Shown piece by piece: positions 7,370 through 16,641 of a stretch of DNA of 41,299 bases; the stretch's first letter is position 1, and each line of letters begins with the position of its first letter. The translations under genes and the position numbers were made by a program. This DNA is from Clostridium fallax (lineage in GTDB: Bacteria; Bacillota; Clostridia; Clostridiales; Clostridiaceae), in contig NZ_FQVM01000023.1 of the NCBI RefSeq assembly GCF_900129365.1, forward strand, positions 1-41,299. The letters are read 5' to 3'. The notes under the pieces were generated by a model. That model made no database searches and was not told the origin of the DNA. It saw only the letters and a program-made list of their open reading frames with translations.

Positions 7370-8496
7370 ATTTCACCTTTATAAATATACTTTTTAGGAA
7401 TATTTATTTTTAAATCTTTTTCAAATTCCTTAATTATTTTCTCTTCTCTAGGATCTATCAATGAATAAGCTATTCCTACCTCTCCTAATCTTCCTACTCT
7501 ACCAACCCTATGTAAATAATCCTTTTTGTCTCTTGGCATAGTTAGATTTATTACATGAGTTATTCCTTTTATATCTAATCCTCTAGCTGCTACATCTGTT
7601 GCTATTAAAACATTAGATTTACCTTTTCTAAAGTTTTCTATAGCTTTTTGTCTTTCTGCCTTTTTTGCTTCACCATGCAATGCTTCAACCTTTACCTTAT
7701 GAAATCTAAGCTTTGAAAGAGCTAAATCTACATTATAACTATCTCCTATGAAAACTATAGTTTTATTATTTTTCTCAGCATGTAATATTTTTCTTAACAT
7801 ATCTATTTTTTCTCTATTCTCTGCTATAAAATATCCATGAATAATATCTGAATTAACTTTATCTTCTTCTTTTACTTTTATAACTTCACATTCTCCAATT
7901 AAATCTTTAGCAATTTCTAAAGTTTTACTTCCTAATGTAGCTGAAAATAATAATTTTTGAGTATCTTTTTGAGTTGACTTAATTATTCCTTTAACAATCT
8001 CTAGATTTTTCTTATCAAAAAGTTTATCTCCTTCATCTAACACTATAGTTTTTATAGTGTGAGCTGCTATCTTCTTTTTCTTTATAAGCTCTAATATTCT
8101 CCCTGCAGAACCTACTATTATATTAGGTTTATTTTTTAGCTTCTCTATTTGTCTATTTAAATTTCCACTTCCTATTAAAGTAGTTGATGTTATATTTAAA
8201 TTTCCTTTTTGTTTTAATGAAACTATTTCATTATTTATTTGAGCTACAAGCTCATGAGTAGGTGCTACAATAAGAGCTTGCATCTCTTTTTTTCCTTCTT
8301 CAACTTTTTGTAAAACTGGTACAAGATAAGCCAAAGTTTTCCCTGTCCCTGTTTGAGATTGACCTATTATATTTTTTCCCTCTAATGCTAAAGGAATAGA
8401 TAATTCTTGTACTTCTGTGGGCTCTTTTATATTTAAGCTTTGTAAAGCTTCAATTATTTCTCTTTTAATTCCTAGTTCTTCAAATGATTTTATCAT
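7357..8496 (-). CDS. DEAD-box-like ATP-dependent RNA helicase with DEGD motif II
   Basis: This is a compact 379-aa superfamily 2 helicase, just the two RecA-like domains with almost no C-terminal tail. Motifs seen: Q-motif region near KEPTEVQELSIP (25-36), motif I SQTGTGKT (47-54), Ia PTHELVAQI (80-88), motif II DEGD (154-157), III SAT (185-187), then DVAARGLDI and VI HRVGRVGR (329-336). Motif II is DEGD in place of DEAD, Ia has PTHEL in place of PTREL, and VI differs from HRxGRTGR at the Thr. The protein is therefore a diverged member, possibly acting on ribosomal or structured mRNA. The start has AAGGAG at normal spacing. Confidence 0.9.
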   Translation of the reverse strand: MIKSFEELGIKREIIEALQSLNIKEPTEVQELSIPLALEGKNIIGQSQTGTGKTLAYLVPVLQKVEEGKKEMQALIVAPTHELVAQINNEIVSLKQKGNLNITSTTLIGSGNLNRQIEKLKNKPNIIVGSAGRILELIKKKKIAAHTIKTIVLDEGDKLFDKKNLEIVKGIIKSTQKDTQKLLFSATLGSKTLEIAKDLIGECEVIKVKEEDKVNSDIIHGYFIAENREKIDMLRKILHAEKNNKTIVFIGDSYNVDLALSKLRFHKVKVEALHGEAKKAERQKAIENFRKGKSNVLIATDVAARGLDIKGITHVINLTMPRDKKDYLHRVGRVGRLGEVGIAYSLIDPREEKIIKEFEKDLKINIPKKYIYKGEIIED

Positions 8497-8600
8497 TTTT
8501 TTCTCCTTTATAAGTTAATTATTTAATTATATCATATATATAATTAGTAGACTTTTATAATTTAAAAGTTTATTGTTTATTATTTAGGTTTATTTTTAAT

Positions 8601-9326
8601 CTATAATAAAGCAATTATACCAGAATTTATTATTGCCATCTGTGCTAAAACATAAGTTATCCAAATCCATAAATCAGCTGCTTTTAATTTTTGTTTTAAA
8701 ATATAAAAGTAAGCTATTAATCCATCTGATACCATAAACATTATTGCTCCTAAAAAAGTTACTATCCATTGACCTCTTGCACTTAAATAAAGTAATAAAG
8801 CTGTAGTTGCCATAACAATAATCCAAGCACCATATAATATTGATGCTTTAAAAGTGTTATTAAACTTTGTACTTTTTTCAATATATATTTTCCAAAAAAC
8901 ATATATTGTTGTTATAAATATTAGTCCCCCAAAAAATACATAGGGAACTATCTCTCTATCTATATCTTTTATTATCTTTAAATAAGCTAATATATAAAAC
9001 AAATGAGTTATTGAAAAAATCTTCATTCCAGATACAATATTATTTTTAAATTTAAAATAATATGCCATAGTTAAATCTCCAAAAAAAGCTGCTACCATTC
9101 CTGGCAAAATGAAGCTATAGTATTGTCTTACCATACCTTGTCCAAAAACAAATCCTAAAAAAGCTATAGATACAAAGGAAAGACTTAACACCGCTTTAAT
9201 AGGAACTGTTAATCTTCTATTTTCCCTTTCCTCTGGCGCTTTTTTTAAAGATTCTATAATTCCTATTATAAATGTAATTACTTGAATCAAAATTATAACT
9301 ACCATTGCACCTTTTAAAATACCCAT
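8601..9326 (-). CDS. YhhN family membrane protein (lysoplasmalogenase-like)
   Basis: This is an integral membrane protein of about 241 aa with roughly eight hydrophobic segments. YhhN family hallmarks are present: AAFFGDLTMAYY near residue 78, FSITHLFYILAYL near 103, GAIMFMVSDGLIAYF near 192 and ITYVLAQMAI near the end. Characterised members (TMEM86-like) hydrolyse the vinyl ether of lysoplasmalogen. Clostridia make plasmalogens anaerobically, so a lipid role is reasonable but inferred. I chose ATG 9326, three codons after an upstream GTG, because AAGGAG lies 8 bases before it. It has no obvious operon partners. Confidence 0.75.
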   Translation of the reverse strand: MGILKGAMVVIILIQVITFIIGIIESLKKAPEERENRRLTVPIKAVLSLSFVSIAFLGFVFGQGMVRQYYSFILPGMVAAFFGDLTMAYYFKFKNNIVSGMKIFSITHLFYILAYLKIIKDIDREIVPYVFFGGLIFITTIYVFWKIYIEKSTKFNNTFKASILYGAWIIVMATTALLLYLSARGQWIVTFLGAIMFMVSDGLIAYFYILKQKLKAADLWIWITYVLAQMAIINSGIIALL

Positions 9327-9561
9327 ATACAACACTCCTTATATATTAAAACTTTACATTTTCTTTATATAAACAATCTAATAATGAGCTTCTATATATT
9401 AATCTTAACATTTACTATAAACAAAAAATAGTTCAATAAGATTATATAAGGTAACTATAGTATATTTATAAATAGTAATTTATATTAATTTAAAAACATA
9501 TATAGAATTAAATTATAAGAATAATATAATTCTATGTATTTTATGTAATAAATAGTATTAT

Positions 9562-10530
9562 TTATAATCTTCTTAATTTATCTTCTTTGTAATACCTTTC
9601 CTTTATCTCTAAAAATTGTTCCATATCATTTAAATACTGATAAAGCATAGCTCTATTTTCAAATTCCTCCCTAGTTTTAGGTAAAGATTGATCTTTAAGG
9701 TCTTCCCTTAAAGTTTCTAAATCCATAAGCATATATTCTACAGGTAAATCCTCTCCAATCACTTGTCCAACCCAATTAGTAAAATCAGCAATTAAATTAG
9801 TTTGATGAAAAGTTTTAAAAAGTCTGTTAAAATGCTTTCTCATATTTACCATAATTTGAAATTGATTAGATCTCATCTCTATATATTCTACATAATCTTT
9901 TACATCTCCAAAAAGATAATTATCTAAATTGCTATGAGCTCTCTTCTCTGCTTCTTTTAAAGTTTTTTCTAATTTATTATATAAATTTTCTTCATCTATA
10001 GATACAGATTGAGTTTTTAAAGATATTGCCATATTAGTTATTATTTTTTTCATAAGATCTTCTATAGATTTCTTATCCTCTTTTAGCTGTCTTTCAATAC
10101 TTGGCATATATAAATTTAATATTAATGCTACTCCAGCTCCTACTATCATAAGCTCTATTTCATTTAATATTCCAAATATAGTTATATTTTTATCAACCAA
10201 AAGATGTGTTACTAAAACGGAACTTACAACTATTCCATCTGAAATATTTAATCTAACAGTTAAAGGTATAAATATTAAAAGATATAATCCAAACATAGCT
10301 ATATTAAATCCAAAAATTATAAATACAACTGATGATATAAATAACGCTAATAATGTGGCTAAAAATCTTTTATAAGCCATTACAATTGATTGCTTCTTAG
10401 TACTTTGTATGCTTAAAATAGTTATAATTCCTGCAGAAACACCATATTGAAGACCTAAATATTTTGCTAAAATCATAGCAGCAACTGCTCCAATAGCTGT
10501 TTTCAAAGTTCTAAATCCTAAAAAATTCAT
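9562..10530 (-). CDS. Aromatic acid exporter (ArAE/YqjA) family membrane protein
   Basis: The 322-aa protein has an N-terminal block of four to six membrane segments (residues about 8-150, including GAVAAMILAKYLGLQYGVSA and TILSIQSTKKQS). A charged, helical cytoplasmic C-terminal half (about 155-322) matches the DUF939 C-terminal domain of B. subtilis YqjA-type proteins. These are loosely annotated as aromatic acid exporters; real substrates are unknown for this branch. The start is preceded by AGAAAGGG. The 230 bases downstream hold only AT-rich sequence with no clear hairpin. Confidence 0.75.
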   Translation of the reverse strand: MNFLGFRTLKTAIGAVAAMILAKYLGLQYGVSAGIITILSIQSTKKQSIVMAYKRFLATLLALFISSVVFIIFGFNIAMFGLYLLIFIPLTVRLNISDGIVVSSVLVTHLLVDKNITIFGILNEIELMIVGAGVALILNLYMPSIERQLKEDKKSIEDLMKKIITNMAISLKTQSVSIDEENLYNKLEKTLKEAEKRAHSNLDNYLFGDVKDYVEYIEMRSNQFQIMVNMRKHFNRLFKTFHQTNLIADFTNWVGQVIGEDLPVEYMLMDLETLREDLKDQSLPKTREEFENRAMLYQYLNDMEQFLEIKERYYKEDKLRRL

Positions 10531-10593
10531 ATGTATTTTACCCTTTCTAAAATTTTAACATAATTGATAAATAATCTACTAAGTATTAATTAT

Positions 10594-11070
10594 TTAAATA
10601 TTTATTTGTTCATGTTTTATTAGCCACCTTTTTCTTTCTAATCCCCATTCATATCCTTTAAGGCTATTATTACTTCCAATAACTCTATGACAAGGTATAA
10701 TTATAGAAATTTTATTTTTATTATTTGCATTTCCTACTGCTCTATAAGCTTTTTCTTTTCCTATCCTCTTTGCTATTTCCTTATATGTAATGGTACTACC
10801 ATAATTTATATTCTGTAATTCTTTCCACACATTTTTTTGAAATTCTGTTCCTTCTAATTTTAGTTTTAAATCAAAGCTTTTTCTTTTTCCATTAAAATAT
10901 TCATCTAATTGATTATAAGTATTTTTTAAAATATTAGGCATATAATAACCTATATTAAAATCTATCTTTTCTTCATCTAAAAAACATAAAGATATAACTT
11001 CCTTATGCGATGTTACTATTTCTAATTGCCCTATTGGACTTTTATAATATGCTAAAAATATATCTTCCAT
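10594..11070 (-). CDS. ogt: Methylated-DNA--protein-cysteine S-methyltransferase
   Basis: A suicide repair protein that moves the methyl group from O6-methylguanine to its own cysteine. The active-site motif IIPCHRVIGSN (about residues 124-134) is intact, with the acceptor Cys in PCHRV. The DNA-recognition helix segment YKEIAKRIGKEKAYRAVGNANNKN lies before it. At 158 aa it is the short Ogt type without an Ada regulatory domain. The start is ATG with GGAG 6 bases upstream. It lies alone between the ArAE-like gene and pulA; no adaptive-response regulator is nearby. Confidence 0.93.
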   Translation of the reverse strand: MEDIFLAYYKSPIGQLEIVTSHKEVISLCFLDEEKIDFNIGYYMPNILKNTYNQLDEYFNGKRKSFDLKLKLEGTEFQKNVWKELQNINYGSTITYKEIAKRIGKEKAYRAVGNANNKNKISIIIPCHRVIGSNNSLKGYEWGLERKRWLIKHEQINI

Positions 11071-11166
11071 AAAATCTCCTCTAAAAATTTAATAAGTTTC
11101 GTAATATAATAATACTTTATATAACATAGTAAAGTATAGTTCCTTTTATTATATAATTTATAAAAA

Positions 11167-11211
11167 ATAACCTTAAATAAGAGTTTAGAAATTCTCTCAT
11201 TCAAGGTTATA
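11167..11211 (-). terminator. Intrinsic terminator of pulA
   Basis: AACCTTGAATGAGAG pairs with CTCTTATTTAAGGTT, followed by ATTTTTTAT on the minus strand. It lies 30 bases after the pullulanase stop. Confidence 0.85.
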
Positions 11212-11241
11212 ATAATTGAAATTTATTTTTTTGACAATATT

Positions 11242-13215
11242 TTATATACTTTTAATAACTAGCGCTGAAATAGAACCAACTTTTATTCTATCATCCTTTA
11301 TATATTGTAAAATATCTAATCCTGCCTTATTTTCATTAACTAGTACTCCCCAATTTCCAAATGGAATTGAAATTTCTACTTCTTTATTGTTTCCATTATA
11401 TATAACTATAAAATTTTCATTTTTATTTTTTAATGAATATGCAACTAAATTATTTTCATTTGTATCAAAAAAACTTATACAGCTTTTTATATCCTCATTT
11501 GTTTTCATTCTAAAAATTGAATATTTTTTTCTAAGCGCTATAAGTCCCCTGTAATAATTAAAAACCTCTTTAAATTGATTTTTTCTTTTCCAGTCAATTT
11601 TATTTACTTTATCTCCTGATTTATATGAATTTTCATCACCATACTTAGTTCTTAAAAATTCTTCTCCACTATGAATAAAAGGTATTCCTTGAGAAGTTAA
11701 TACTATTGCATTACTTAATTTATCCATTTTTATTTTATCTTCTATTGAAAGATTTTTACCTGTTATTGAAATTTTATCCCAAAGAGTTAAGTTATCATGA
11801 GCTGATACATAGTTAATACATTGTGAGGGTTCTTTTGCCCAAGGGTTATTAGAATAATTTATTTTAGAATAATTTATTTGAGGATGTTCTGTTGATGCTA
11901 CTACTCCAAATTTTATAGTTTCTTCAAACCCTAATCCATTAACAAAGCCTCCATCCTTTTCATAAAATACATGTCCTTTAACTCCATCTCTTATATCATC
12001 ACTAAAAGCTGCTATATTATTATCTAGTTTTAAAACATTAGCTTTAGATGCCCTCTTATTTTCTGGTAATGTAGAAGGTCCACCATTCCATCCTTCTCCA
12101 TAAATTATTATTGATGAATCTATTTTATTTAATTCTTCTCTTATTTTATTCATAGTTTCAATGTCATGAATAGCCATAAGGTCAAATCTAAAACCATCAA
12201 TATGATATTCTTTAGCCCAATAAGTTAAAGAATCTATTATAAACTTTCTAACCATCTTTCTATTAGATGCAGTTTCATTAGAACATCCAGAGCCATTAGA
12301 AAAACTTCCATCTGAATTTTGTCTATGATAATAGTATGGAACTACTTTATGAAAATTAGATTCTTCCGTTTTCTCTGTATGATTATATACAACATCCATA
12401 ATTACTCTTATTCCATTATCATGAAGAGACTTTATAGCTTTTTTAAATTCTATTATTCTTGTTTCAGGATTATATGGATTAGTAGAATAAGATCCCTCTG
12501 GTACATTATAGTTTTCCGGATCATATCCCCAGTTATATTGGGAATCTAAAGATTTACTTTCATCTATTGAGTTAAAGTCATAACATGGCAATAAATGAAT
12601 ATGTGTTATTCCTAACTCCTTTAAGTGACTTATTCCTGTACTATTTCCTAAAGAATTTTTTGTATTTTCTTCTGTAAAAGCTAAAAACTTTCCTTTATTT
12701 ATCATTCCAGAATCTTCATCTATAGAAAAATCTCTAACATGAAGCTCATAAATTATTGAATCATTTATAGATTTAAGTTCTGGTTTTGAATCATATATCC
12801 AATCAGTAGGATTTGTATCTTCTAAATTTATTATCGCTCCTCTAAATCCATTTACTCCCACTGCCTTTGCATATGGATCTACCGCTTCCCTTTCCTCTCC
12901 ATTTATAGTTATTAAATAGTTATAAAACTGTCCTTTTAAATCTCCCTTTGCCTCAAAGGTCCAAAGCCCTTTTTCACTTTTCTCCATACTTTCTATTTTT
13001 ATAAGTCTTTCTCCTAGCCCTCCTGAATAAAAAGCAATGTTAACATTTTCTGCAACTGGTGACCAAAGCTTAAATATTGTTTTATCCTCACTATATATAA
13101 TTCCTAAATCTCCATTATAAAAATAATTTTTTTCAAATTCATTACTTTCATATATAGGTGAAAGATCTTTTTTATCTTTTATGCTTTTTAAAATATCTTC
13201 TTTTAGTACTTTCAT
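11242..13215 (-). CDS. pulA: Type I pullulanase (cytoplasmic glycogen/starch debranching enzyme)
   Basis: It hydrolyses alpha-1,6 branches of pullulan, limit dextrins and glycogen. This 657-aa GH13 protein has an N-terminal CBM48 domain (about 30-135). The pullulanase signature YNWGYDP is at 227-233, with DVVYNHT (274-280), the catalytic nucleophile Asp in GFRFD (341-345), the acid/base Glu374 in YGEGW and the conserved HD in SAHDN (472-476). There is no signal peptide, so it should act in the cytoplasm on imported or stored glucans. GAGGGTGAG before the ATG is a good ribosome binding site, and a TTGAAT-18-TATGAT promoter lies about 110 bases upstream. Confidence 0.95.
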   Translation of the reverse strand: MKVLKEDILKSIKDKKDLSPIYESNEFEKNYFYNGDLGIIYSEDKTIFKLWSPVAENVNIAFYSGGLGERLIKIESMEKSEKGLWTFEAKGDLKGQFYNYLITINGEEREAVDPYAKAVGVNGFRGAIINLEDTNPTDWIYDSKPELKSINDSIIYELHVRDFSIDEDSGMINKGKFLAFTEENTKNSLGNSTGISHLKELGITHIHLLPCYDFNSIDESKSLDSQYNWGYDPENYNVPEGSYSTNPYNPETRIIEFKKAIKSLHDNGIRVIMDVVYNHTEKTEESNFHKVVPYYYHRQNSDGSFSNGSGCSNETASNRKMVRKFIIDSLTYWAKEYHIDGFRFDLMAIHDIETMNKIREELNKIDSSIIIYGEGWNGGPSTLPENKRASKANVLKLDNNIAAFSDDIRDGVKGHVFYEKDGGFVNGLGFEETIKFGVVASTEHPQINYSKINYSNNPWAKEPSQCINYVSAHDNLTLWDKISITGKNLSIEDKIKMDKLSNAIVLTSQGIPFIHSGEEFLRTKYGDENSYKSGDKVNKIDWKRKNQFKEVFNYYRGLIALRKKYSIFRMKTNEDIKSCISFFDTNENNLVAYSLKNKNENFIVIYNGNNKEVEISIPFGNWGVLVNENKAGLDILQYIKDDRIKVGSISALVIKSI

Positions 13216-13301
13216 TTTATCTCACCCTCTTTAATTTTTTATTCATACCTTTAATTCTTCTATTACATCTAAATCATATCAATATTATCATTATTTATTC
13301 A

Positions 13302-13331
13302 ATTAAAAATTCCTATGAATTTAATTGATAA
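13302..13331 (-). promoter_or_regulatory. Candidate pulA promoter
   Basis: On the minus strand TTGAAT, an 18-base spacer and TATGAT lie within this stretch (limits approximate, within a few tens of bases), upstream of the pulA start. No CcpA (cre) site was recognised nearby. Confidence 0.4.
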
Positions 13332-13391
13332 AATTTATGAGTTATAACAAAAATCATCTAAATTTAATAAATATTAAATTTATCTTTAAAT

Positions 13392-13427
13392 AAAAGGTAT
13401 AGAATAATGATTAATTCTATACCTTTT
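13392..13427. terminator. Bidirectional terminator after the chemotaxis receptor gene
   Basis: AAAAGGTATAGAAT pairs perfectly with ATTCTATACCTTTT around an 8-base loop. It lies 44 bases past the stop of the minus-strand receptor gene. Confidence 0.75.
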
Positions 13428-13470
13428 ATTTTTAAGTTCATTTTATTTTATTAAAAGCTTCAATAAATTA

Positions 13471-14922
13471 TTACAGGGATTTTTTTAAATCTTTAAATTT
13501 TTCCAAAATATTATTTAATTTTTTCTTTGTAAAATTAATTCCTTTAAATTGCTCAGTAGTAAGATTTTTTATATAATTTATAGATCCATTACTCTCTTCT
13601 GCCGCTATTGAAAATTTAGATAAATCATTATTTAATAAAGATAATTCTTTATTTAATGTATCTGTACTATAATTTACTTCTCCTAAAGATATCTCAATTG
13701 TATCTACAAACTCTATTATATTTTTAAAAGATTCTTCTGCAATATTTACATACTCTACTCCCTCTTTAGTTTCTTCAACGCATTTTTTTGAAGTAGATTT
13801 AGCTTTTTCTAAAGTACTATTAATTTCCTTTAAGCACTTATCTATCTGCTTTGCATATTCTTCAGATTGATCTGACAATTTCTTCACTTCATTTGCAACA
13901 ATTGCAAATCCTCTACCAGCTTCTCCTGCCCTTGCAGCTTCTATTGATGCATTTAAACCAAGCATGTTAGTAGCACTAGATATTGTCTTTATAATATTTA
14001 ATATATCTTCTATAGTCTTATTATGTTCCTCTATTTCGTTCATTAAAATAACCATATCACTAACAGTAGAATTTATATTGTTAATTTTATAATTCATATT
14101 TTCCATATTGTGGGTATTACTACTACAGACATCCTTTGTTTTAAAAACATTCTGCTCTATATTACTAAAATTTAAAATTAATTCATCAAAATTATTTTTT
14201 AACGCATCAAAAAACTCTATAGTTTTATCTAATGCTTTATTTTGATTATTTAAATTATTAGAAATATTCTCTACTGAATCTTCTATTTTTTCAGAAGTAT
14301 CTATCATGTTATCAGCTTCACTATTTAAATCTGTAATAAACTCTTTTACAGAATTTGATGTAGTTTGTATAACATTTAATGTATCTAAATTTTTATTGTT
14401 AGCTTCCTCTAAAAGTTCTGCCTTATCATTAATATTTTTTAATATATTTTTATCTTTCTTACACTGCATATATCCTATTATTCCATAAAAAATAATCATA
14501 ACTATATAAGTTAATATATGATTAAAAGTTATAAATTCATATATTCCCTTAAACATTTTATCGTATAAAAAAGTGTATGAAAATAATAGATAAACACTTA
14601 TAGAACCGCTAAGTGTTAATGAAACAAAATCATTATCATATAAATTTGAAACCATTATTGTTAAAAACATGGCTAATAAAGTTAAGATACTAAATCCATC
14701 TATATACATTATAAAAAATAAAATTGTTAACATACTTCCTGGAACTATAATATAGCTATATTTATCAAACCTTGATAAAAGTACTGGCGTTAATGTAATT
14801 ATAGCTCCTATAATATCAGCTATTGCAATTTCTAATGTAAAATCTCCTTTGTATAGAAATAAATATCCTATACACAAAATAGTAAATATAGATATTATCT
14901 TTATATTTAATTTTCTATTCAA
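13471..14922 (-). CDS. Methyl-accepting chemotaxis-type receptor with polytopic N-terminal domain
   Basis: The 483-aa protein begins with about five to six closely spaced membrane helices (residues about 8-152) and no sizeable extracellular sensor domain. No HAMP domain was recognised. It then has a long coiled-coil signalling domain whose tip reads NASIEAARAGEAGRGFAIVA (324-343), the conserved CheA/CheW contact hairpin. A receptor of this kind may sense membrane state or a ligand within the bilayer. C. perfringens lacks flagella but has type IV pilus gliding, so the output may not be flagellar; this point assumes the species call. It is a single gene ending in a terminator. Confidence 0.88.
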   Translation of the reverse strand: MNRKLNIKIISIFTILCIGYLFLYKGDFTLEIAIADIIGAIITLTPVLLSRFDKYSYIIVPGSMLTILFFIMYIDGFSILTLLAMFLTIMVSNLYDNDFVSLTLSGSISVYLLFSYTFLYDKMFKGIYEFITFNHILTYIVMIIFYGIIGYMQCKKDKNILKNINDKAELLEEANNKNLDTLNVIQTTSNSVKEFITDLNSEADNMIDTSEKIEDSVENISNNLNNQNKALDKTIEFFDALKNNFDELILNFSNIEQNVFKTKDVCSSNTHNMENMNYKINNINSTVSDMVILMNEIEEHNKTIEDILNIIKTISSATNMLGLNASIEAARAGEAGRGFAIVANEVKKLSDQSEEYAKQIDKCLKEINSTLEKAKSTSKKCVEETKEGVEYVNIAEESFKNIIEFVDTIEISLGEVNYSTDTLNKELSLLNNDLSKFSIAAEESNGSINYIKNLTTEQFKGINFTKKKLNNILEKFKDLKKSL

Positions 14923-15058
14923 ATTTTTTCCCCCTATTAAGTTTCTATTTACTATTTAATAATCGGAGAATTGTTATTTTACTTAATCGCATAAATCAAC
15001 ATTATTTTAAATATATTTTTGATTATTTTTAAATTATGTTTAATTTTTTTAAATTTAA

Positions 15059-16411
15059 TTATCTGTAATTATAGAAAAATTCACTTATACTTTCAAAACA
15101 TTTATTTATCATTATTTTTATATCTTTTTCTTCTATAGTATGAGGTGGTATAAAATATAAAACATTTCCTAAAGGTCTAAGTAATAGGCCTTTTTCTAAA
15201 GCAATTTTATATATACTATATCCTACTCTATCTTTCCAATTAAAAGATTCTTTAGTTTCTTTATTCTTTACAAGTTCTATAGCAGTAATCATTCCTATAC
15301 TTCTAACTTCTCCTATAAAGGGATTATCTTTAGCCTTTTCTAACGTTAATTTTTTGATTAACTTACCTTTTTCTTTAGATTTTTCTAAAATATTATCTTC
15401 TTCAAATATCTTTAAATTCTCTAATGCTATTGCACTTGCCATAGCATTTCCTGCATAAGTATGACTATGCAAAAATGCTCTAAGTTCACTATAGTCCCCA
15501 TAAAATTCATTATATATATCCTCTGATGTCATAACTACAGACATTGGCATATACCCAGCTGTTAATCCCTTTGAAAGGCACATTAAATCAGGGCTTATTC
15601 CTGCATGCTCACAGGCAAACATTTTTCCAGTTCTTCCAAATCCCATAGCTATCTCATCTGCAATTAAATGTATATTATATTTATCACATAATTCCCTTAA
15701 TTTTTTAAGATATATAGGAGAATATATTTTCATTCCTGCTGCACCTTGGACCATAGGCTCAATTATAATTGAACATATTTCATCATGTTTGTTTTTCACT
15801 ATATTTTCTATATGTTCAAAACATTCTGCGCTACACTCTTCTCTATTTTTATTATATTTACATCTATAGCAGTCTGGTCCTTCTGATCTTATTGTATCTA
15901 GTAAAAGTGGTTTATATATTTTACTATATAAATCTAAATCTCCTACAGAAAGAGCTCCTAAAGTTTCCCCATGATAAGCATCTAAAATAGCTAAAAACCT
16001 TTTCTTATTTTTATGTCCTCTTTGCTGATGATAATGAAAACTCATTTTTAAAGCAATTTCCACCGCTGATGATCCATTGTCTGAAAAATAAACTTTAGTT
16101 AATCTCTCTGGAGTTATACTAACTAACTTTTCTGCTAACTCTATAGCTGGCTTATTTGTAAAATTTGCAAATATAACATGCTCTATATTATCTATTTGAC
16201 TTTTTATGGCTTCATTTATTCTTTTATTACTATGACCTAATGTACTTGTCCACCATGATGATATACAATCAAGATATTCTTTGCCATTAGTATCATAAAG
16301 ATAGCATCCTTCCCCCTTTTCTATAACTATTGGTGGGAGCTCTTCATAATCTTTCATTTGAGAGCAAGGATGCCAAATATATTTTAAGTCCTTCTTTACT
16401 AAATCCTTCAT
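15059..16411 (-). CDS. bioA: Adenosylmethionine--8-amino-7-oxononanoate aminotransferase
   Basis: This PLP enzyme of biotin synthesis converts 7-keto-8-aminopelargonate to 7,8-diaminopelargonate using S-adenosylmethionine as amino donor. BioA features include WHPCSQMKDYE at the N terminus, SSWWTSTLGHSN, SDNGSSAVEIALKM, DEIAMGFGRTGKMFACEHA and the PLP lysine in LSKGLTAGYMP (Lys281 from this start). A small Cys-rich segment (CYRCKYN...ECSAEC) lies near residue 185. I chose ATG 16411 over the in-frame ATG at 16426, because GGAGG (16420-16424) lies inside that longer reading at ideal spacing for 16411. No bioB, bioD or bioF is adjacent, so it is an orphan here. Confidence 0.92.
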   Translation of the reverse strand: MKDLVKKDLKYIWHPCSQMKDYEELPPIVIEKGEGCYLYDTNGKEYLDCISSWWTSTLGHSNKRINEAIKSQIDNIEHVIFANFTNKPAIELAEKLVSITPERLTKVYFSDNGSSAVEIALKMSFHYHQQRGHKNKKRFLAILDAYHGETLGALSVGDLDLYSKIYKPLLLDTIRSEGPDCYRCKYNKNREECSAECFEHIENIVKNKHDEICSIIIEPMVQGAAGMKIYSPIYLKKLRELCDKYNIHLIADEIAMGFGRTGKMFACEHAGISPDLMCLSKGLTAGYMPMSVVMTSEDIYNEFYGDYSELRAFLHSHTYAGNAMASAIALENLKIFEEDNILEKSKEKGKLIKKLTLEKAKDNPFIGEVRSIGMITAIELVKNKETKESFNWKDRVGYSIYKIALEKGLLLRPLGNVLYFIPPHTIEEKDIKIMINKCFESISEFFYNYR

Positions 16412-16434
16412 AACAATATCCTCCATTATTACTT

Positions 16435-16450
16435 TTACATTTAAATCTCC
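16435..16450 (-). other. Start-stop minimal ORF (ATG TAA) in the bioA leader
   Basis: In the bioA 5' leader GGAG is followed after about 7 bases by ATG and at once by TAA, with the bioA ribosome binding site 11 bases further on. Such AUG-stop elements can hold ribosomes on a leader. It may equally be chance in AT-rich DNA. Confidence 0.3.
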
Positions 16451-16467
16451 AAAAACAAATTACTTTG

Positions 16468-16496
16468 ATAATAAAAGTATTTTTCTATAATGTCAA
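16468..16496 (-). promoter_or_regulatory. Promoter of bioA
   Basis: TTGACA (16491-16496), an exact 17-base spacer and TATTAT (16468-16473) form a strong sigma-A-type promoter about 60 bases before the bioA start. No paired BirA operator was found; only one half-site-like TGTTAAC lies upstream at 16514-16520. Confidence 0.8.
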
Positions 16497-16561
16497 TAAA
16501 TATTCCTATTCACTGTTAACTTTATTACTTATAAAATTATATTTAAATTTCTCTATAATTG

Positions 16562-16603
16562 AAAAAGATATGAAAATTTAAAATAAAATTTTCATATCTT
16601 TTT
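16562..16603. terminator. Bidirectional terminator after the flavodoxin/ferredoxin gene
   Basis: AAAAAGATATGAAAATTT pairs perfectly (18 bp) with AAATTTTCATATCTTTTT around a 6-base loop, with T runs in both directions. It ends the minus-strand gene at 16642 and insulates bioA. Confidence 0.85.
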
Positions 16604-16641
16604 TATAGTTAATTTCATAAAAAATTATAAATCAAATAAAT

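Noticed and set aside
13216..13470. CcpA cre site for pulA
   Set aside because: No 14-base match to the cre pattern could be found in the pulA upstream region.
15820..15870. Cys-rich segment of BioA as a novel metal site
   Set aside because: From memory, a similar Cys-containing insert occurs in other BioA proteins, so it is probably a family trait.
16412..16426. Longer BioA beginning at ATG 16426
   Set aside because: The five extra codons contain the GGAGG that serves ATG 16411, and family proteins begin near this point.
16427..16560. BirA operator controlling bioA
   Set aside because: Only one half-site-like TGTTAAC (16514-16520) is present, upstream of the -35, with no matching inverted half at the usual spacing.
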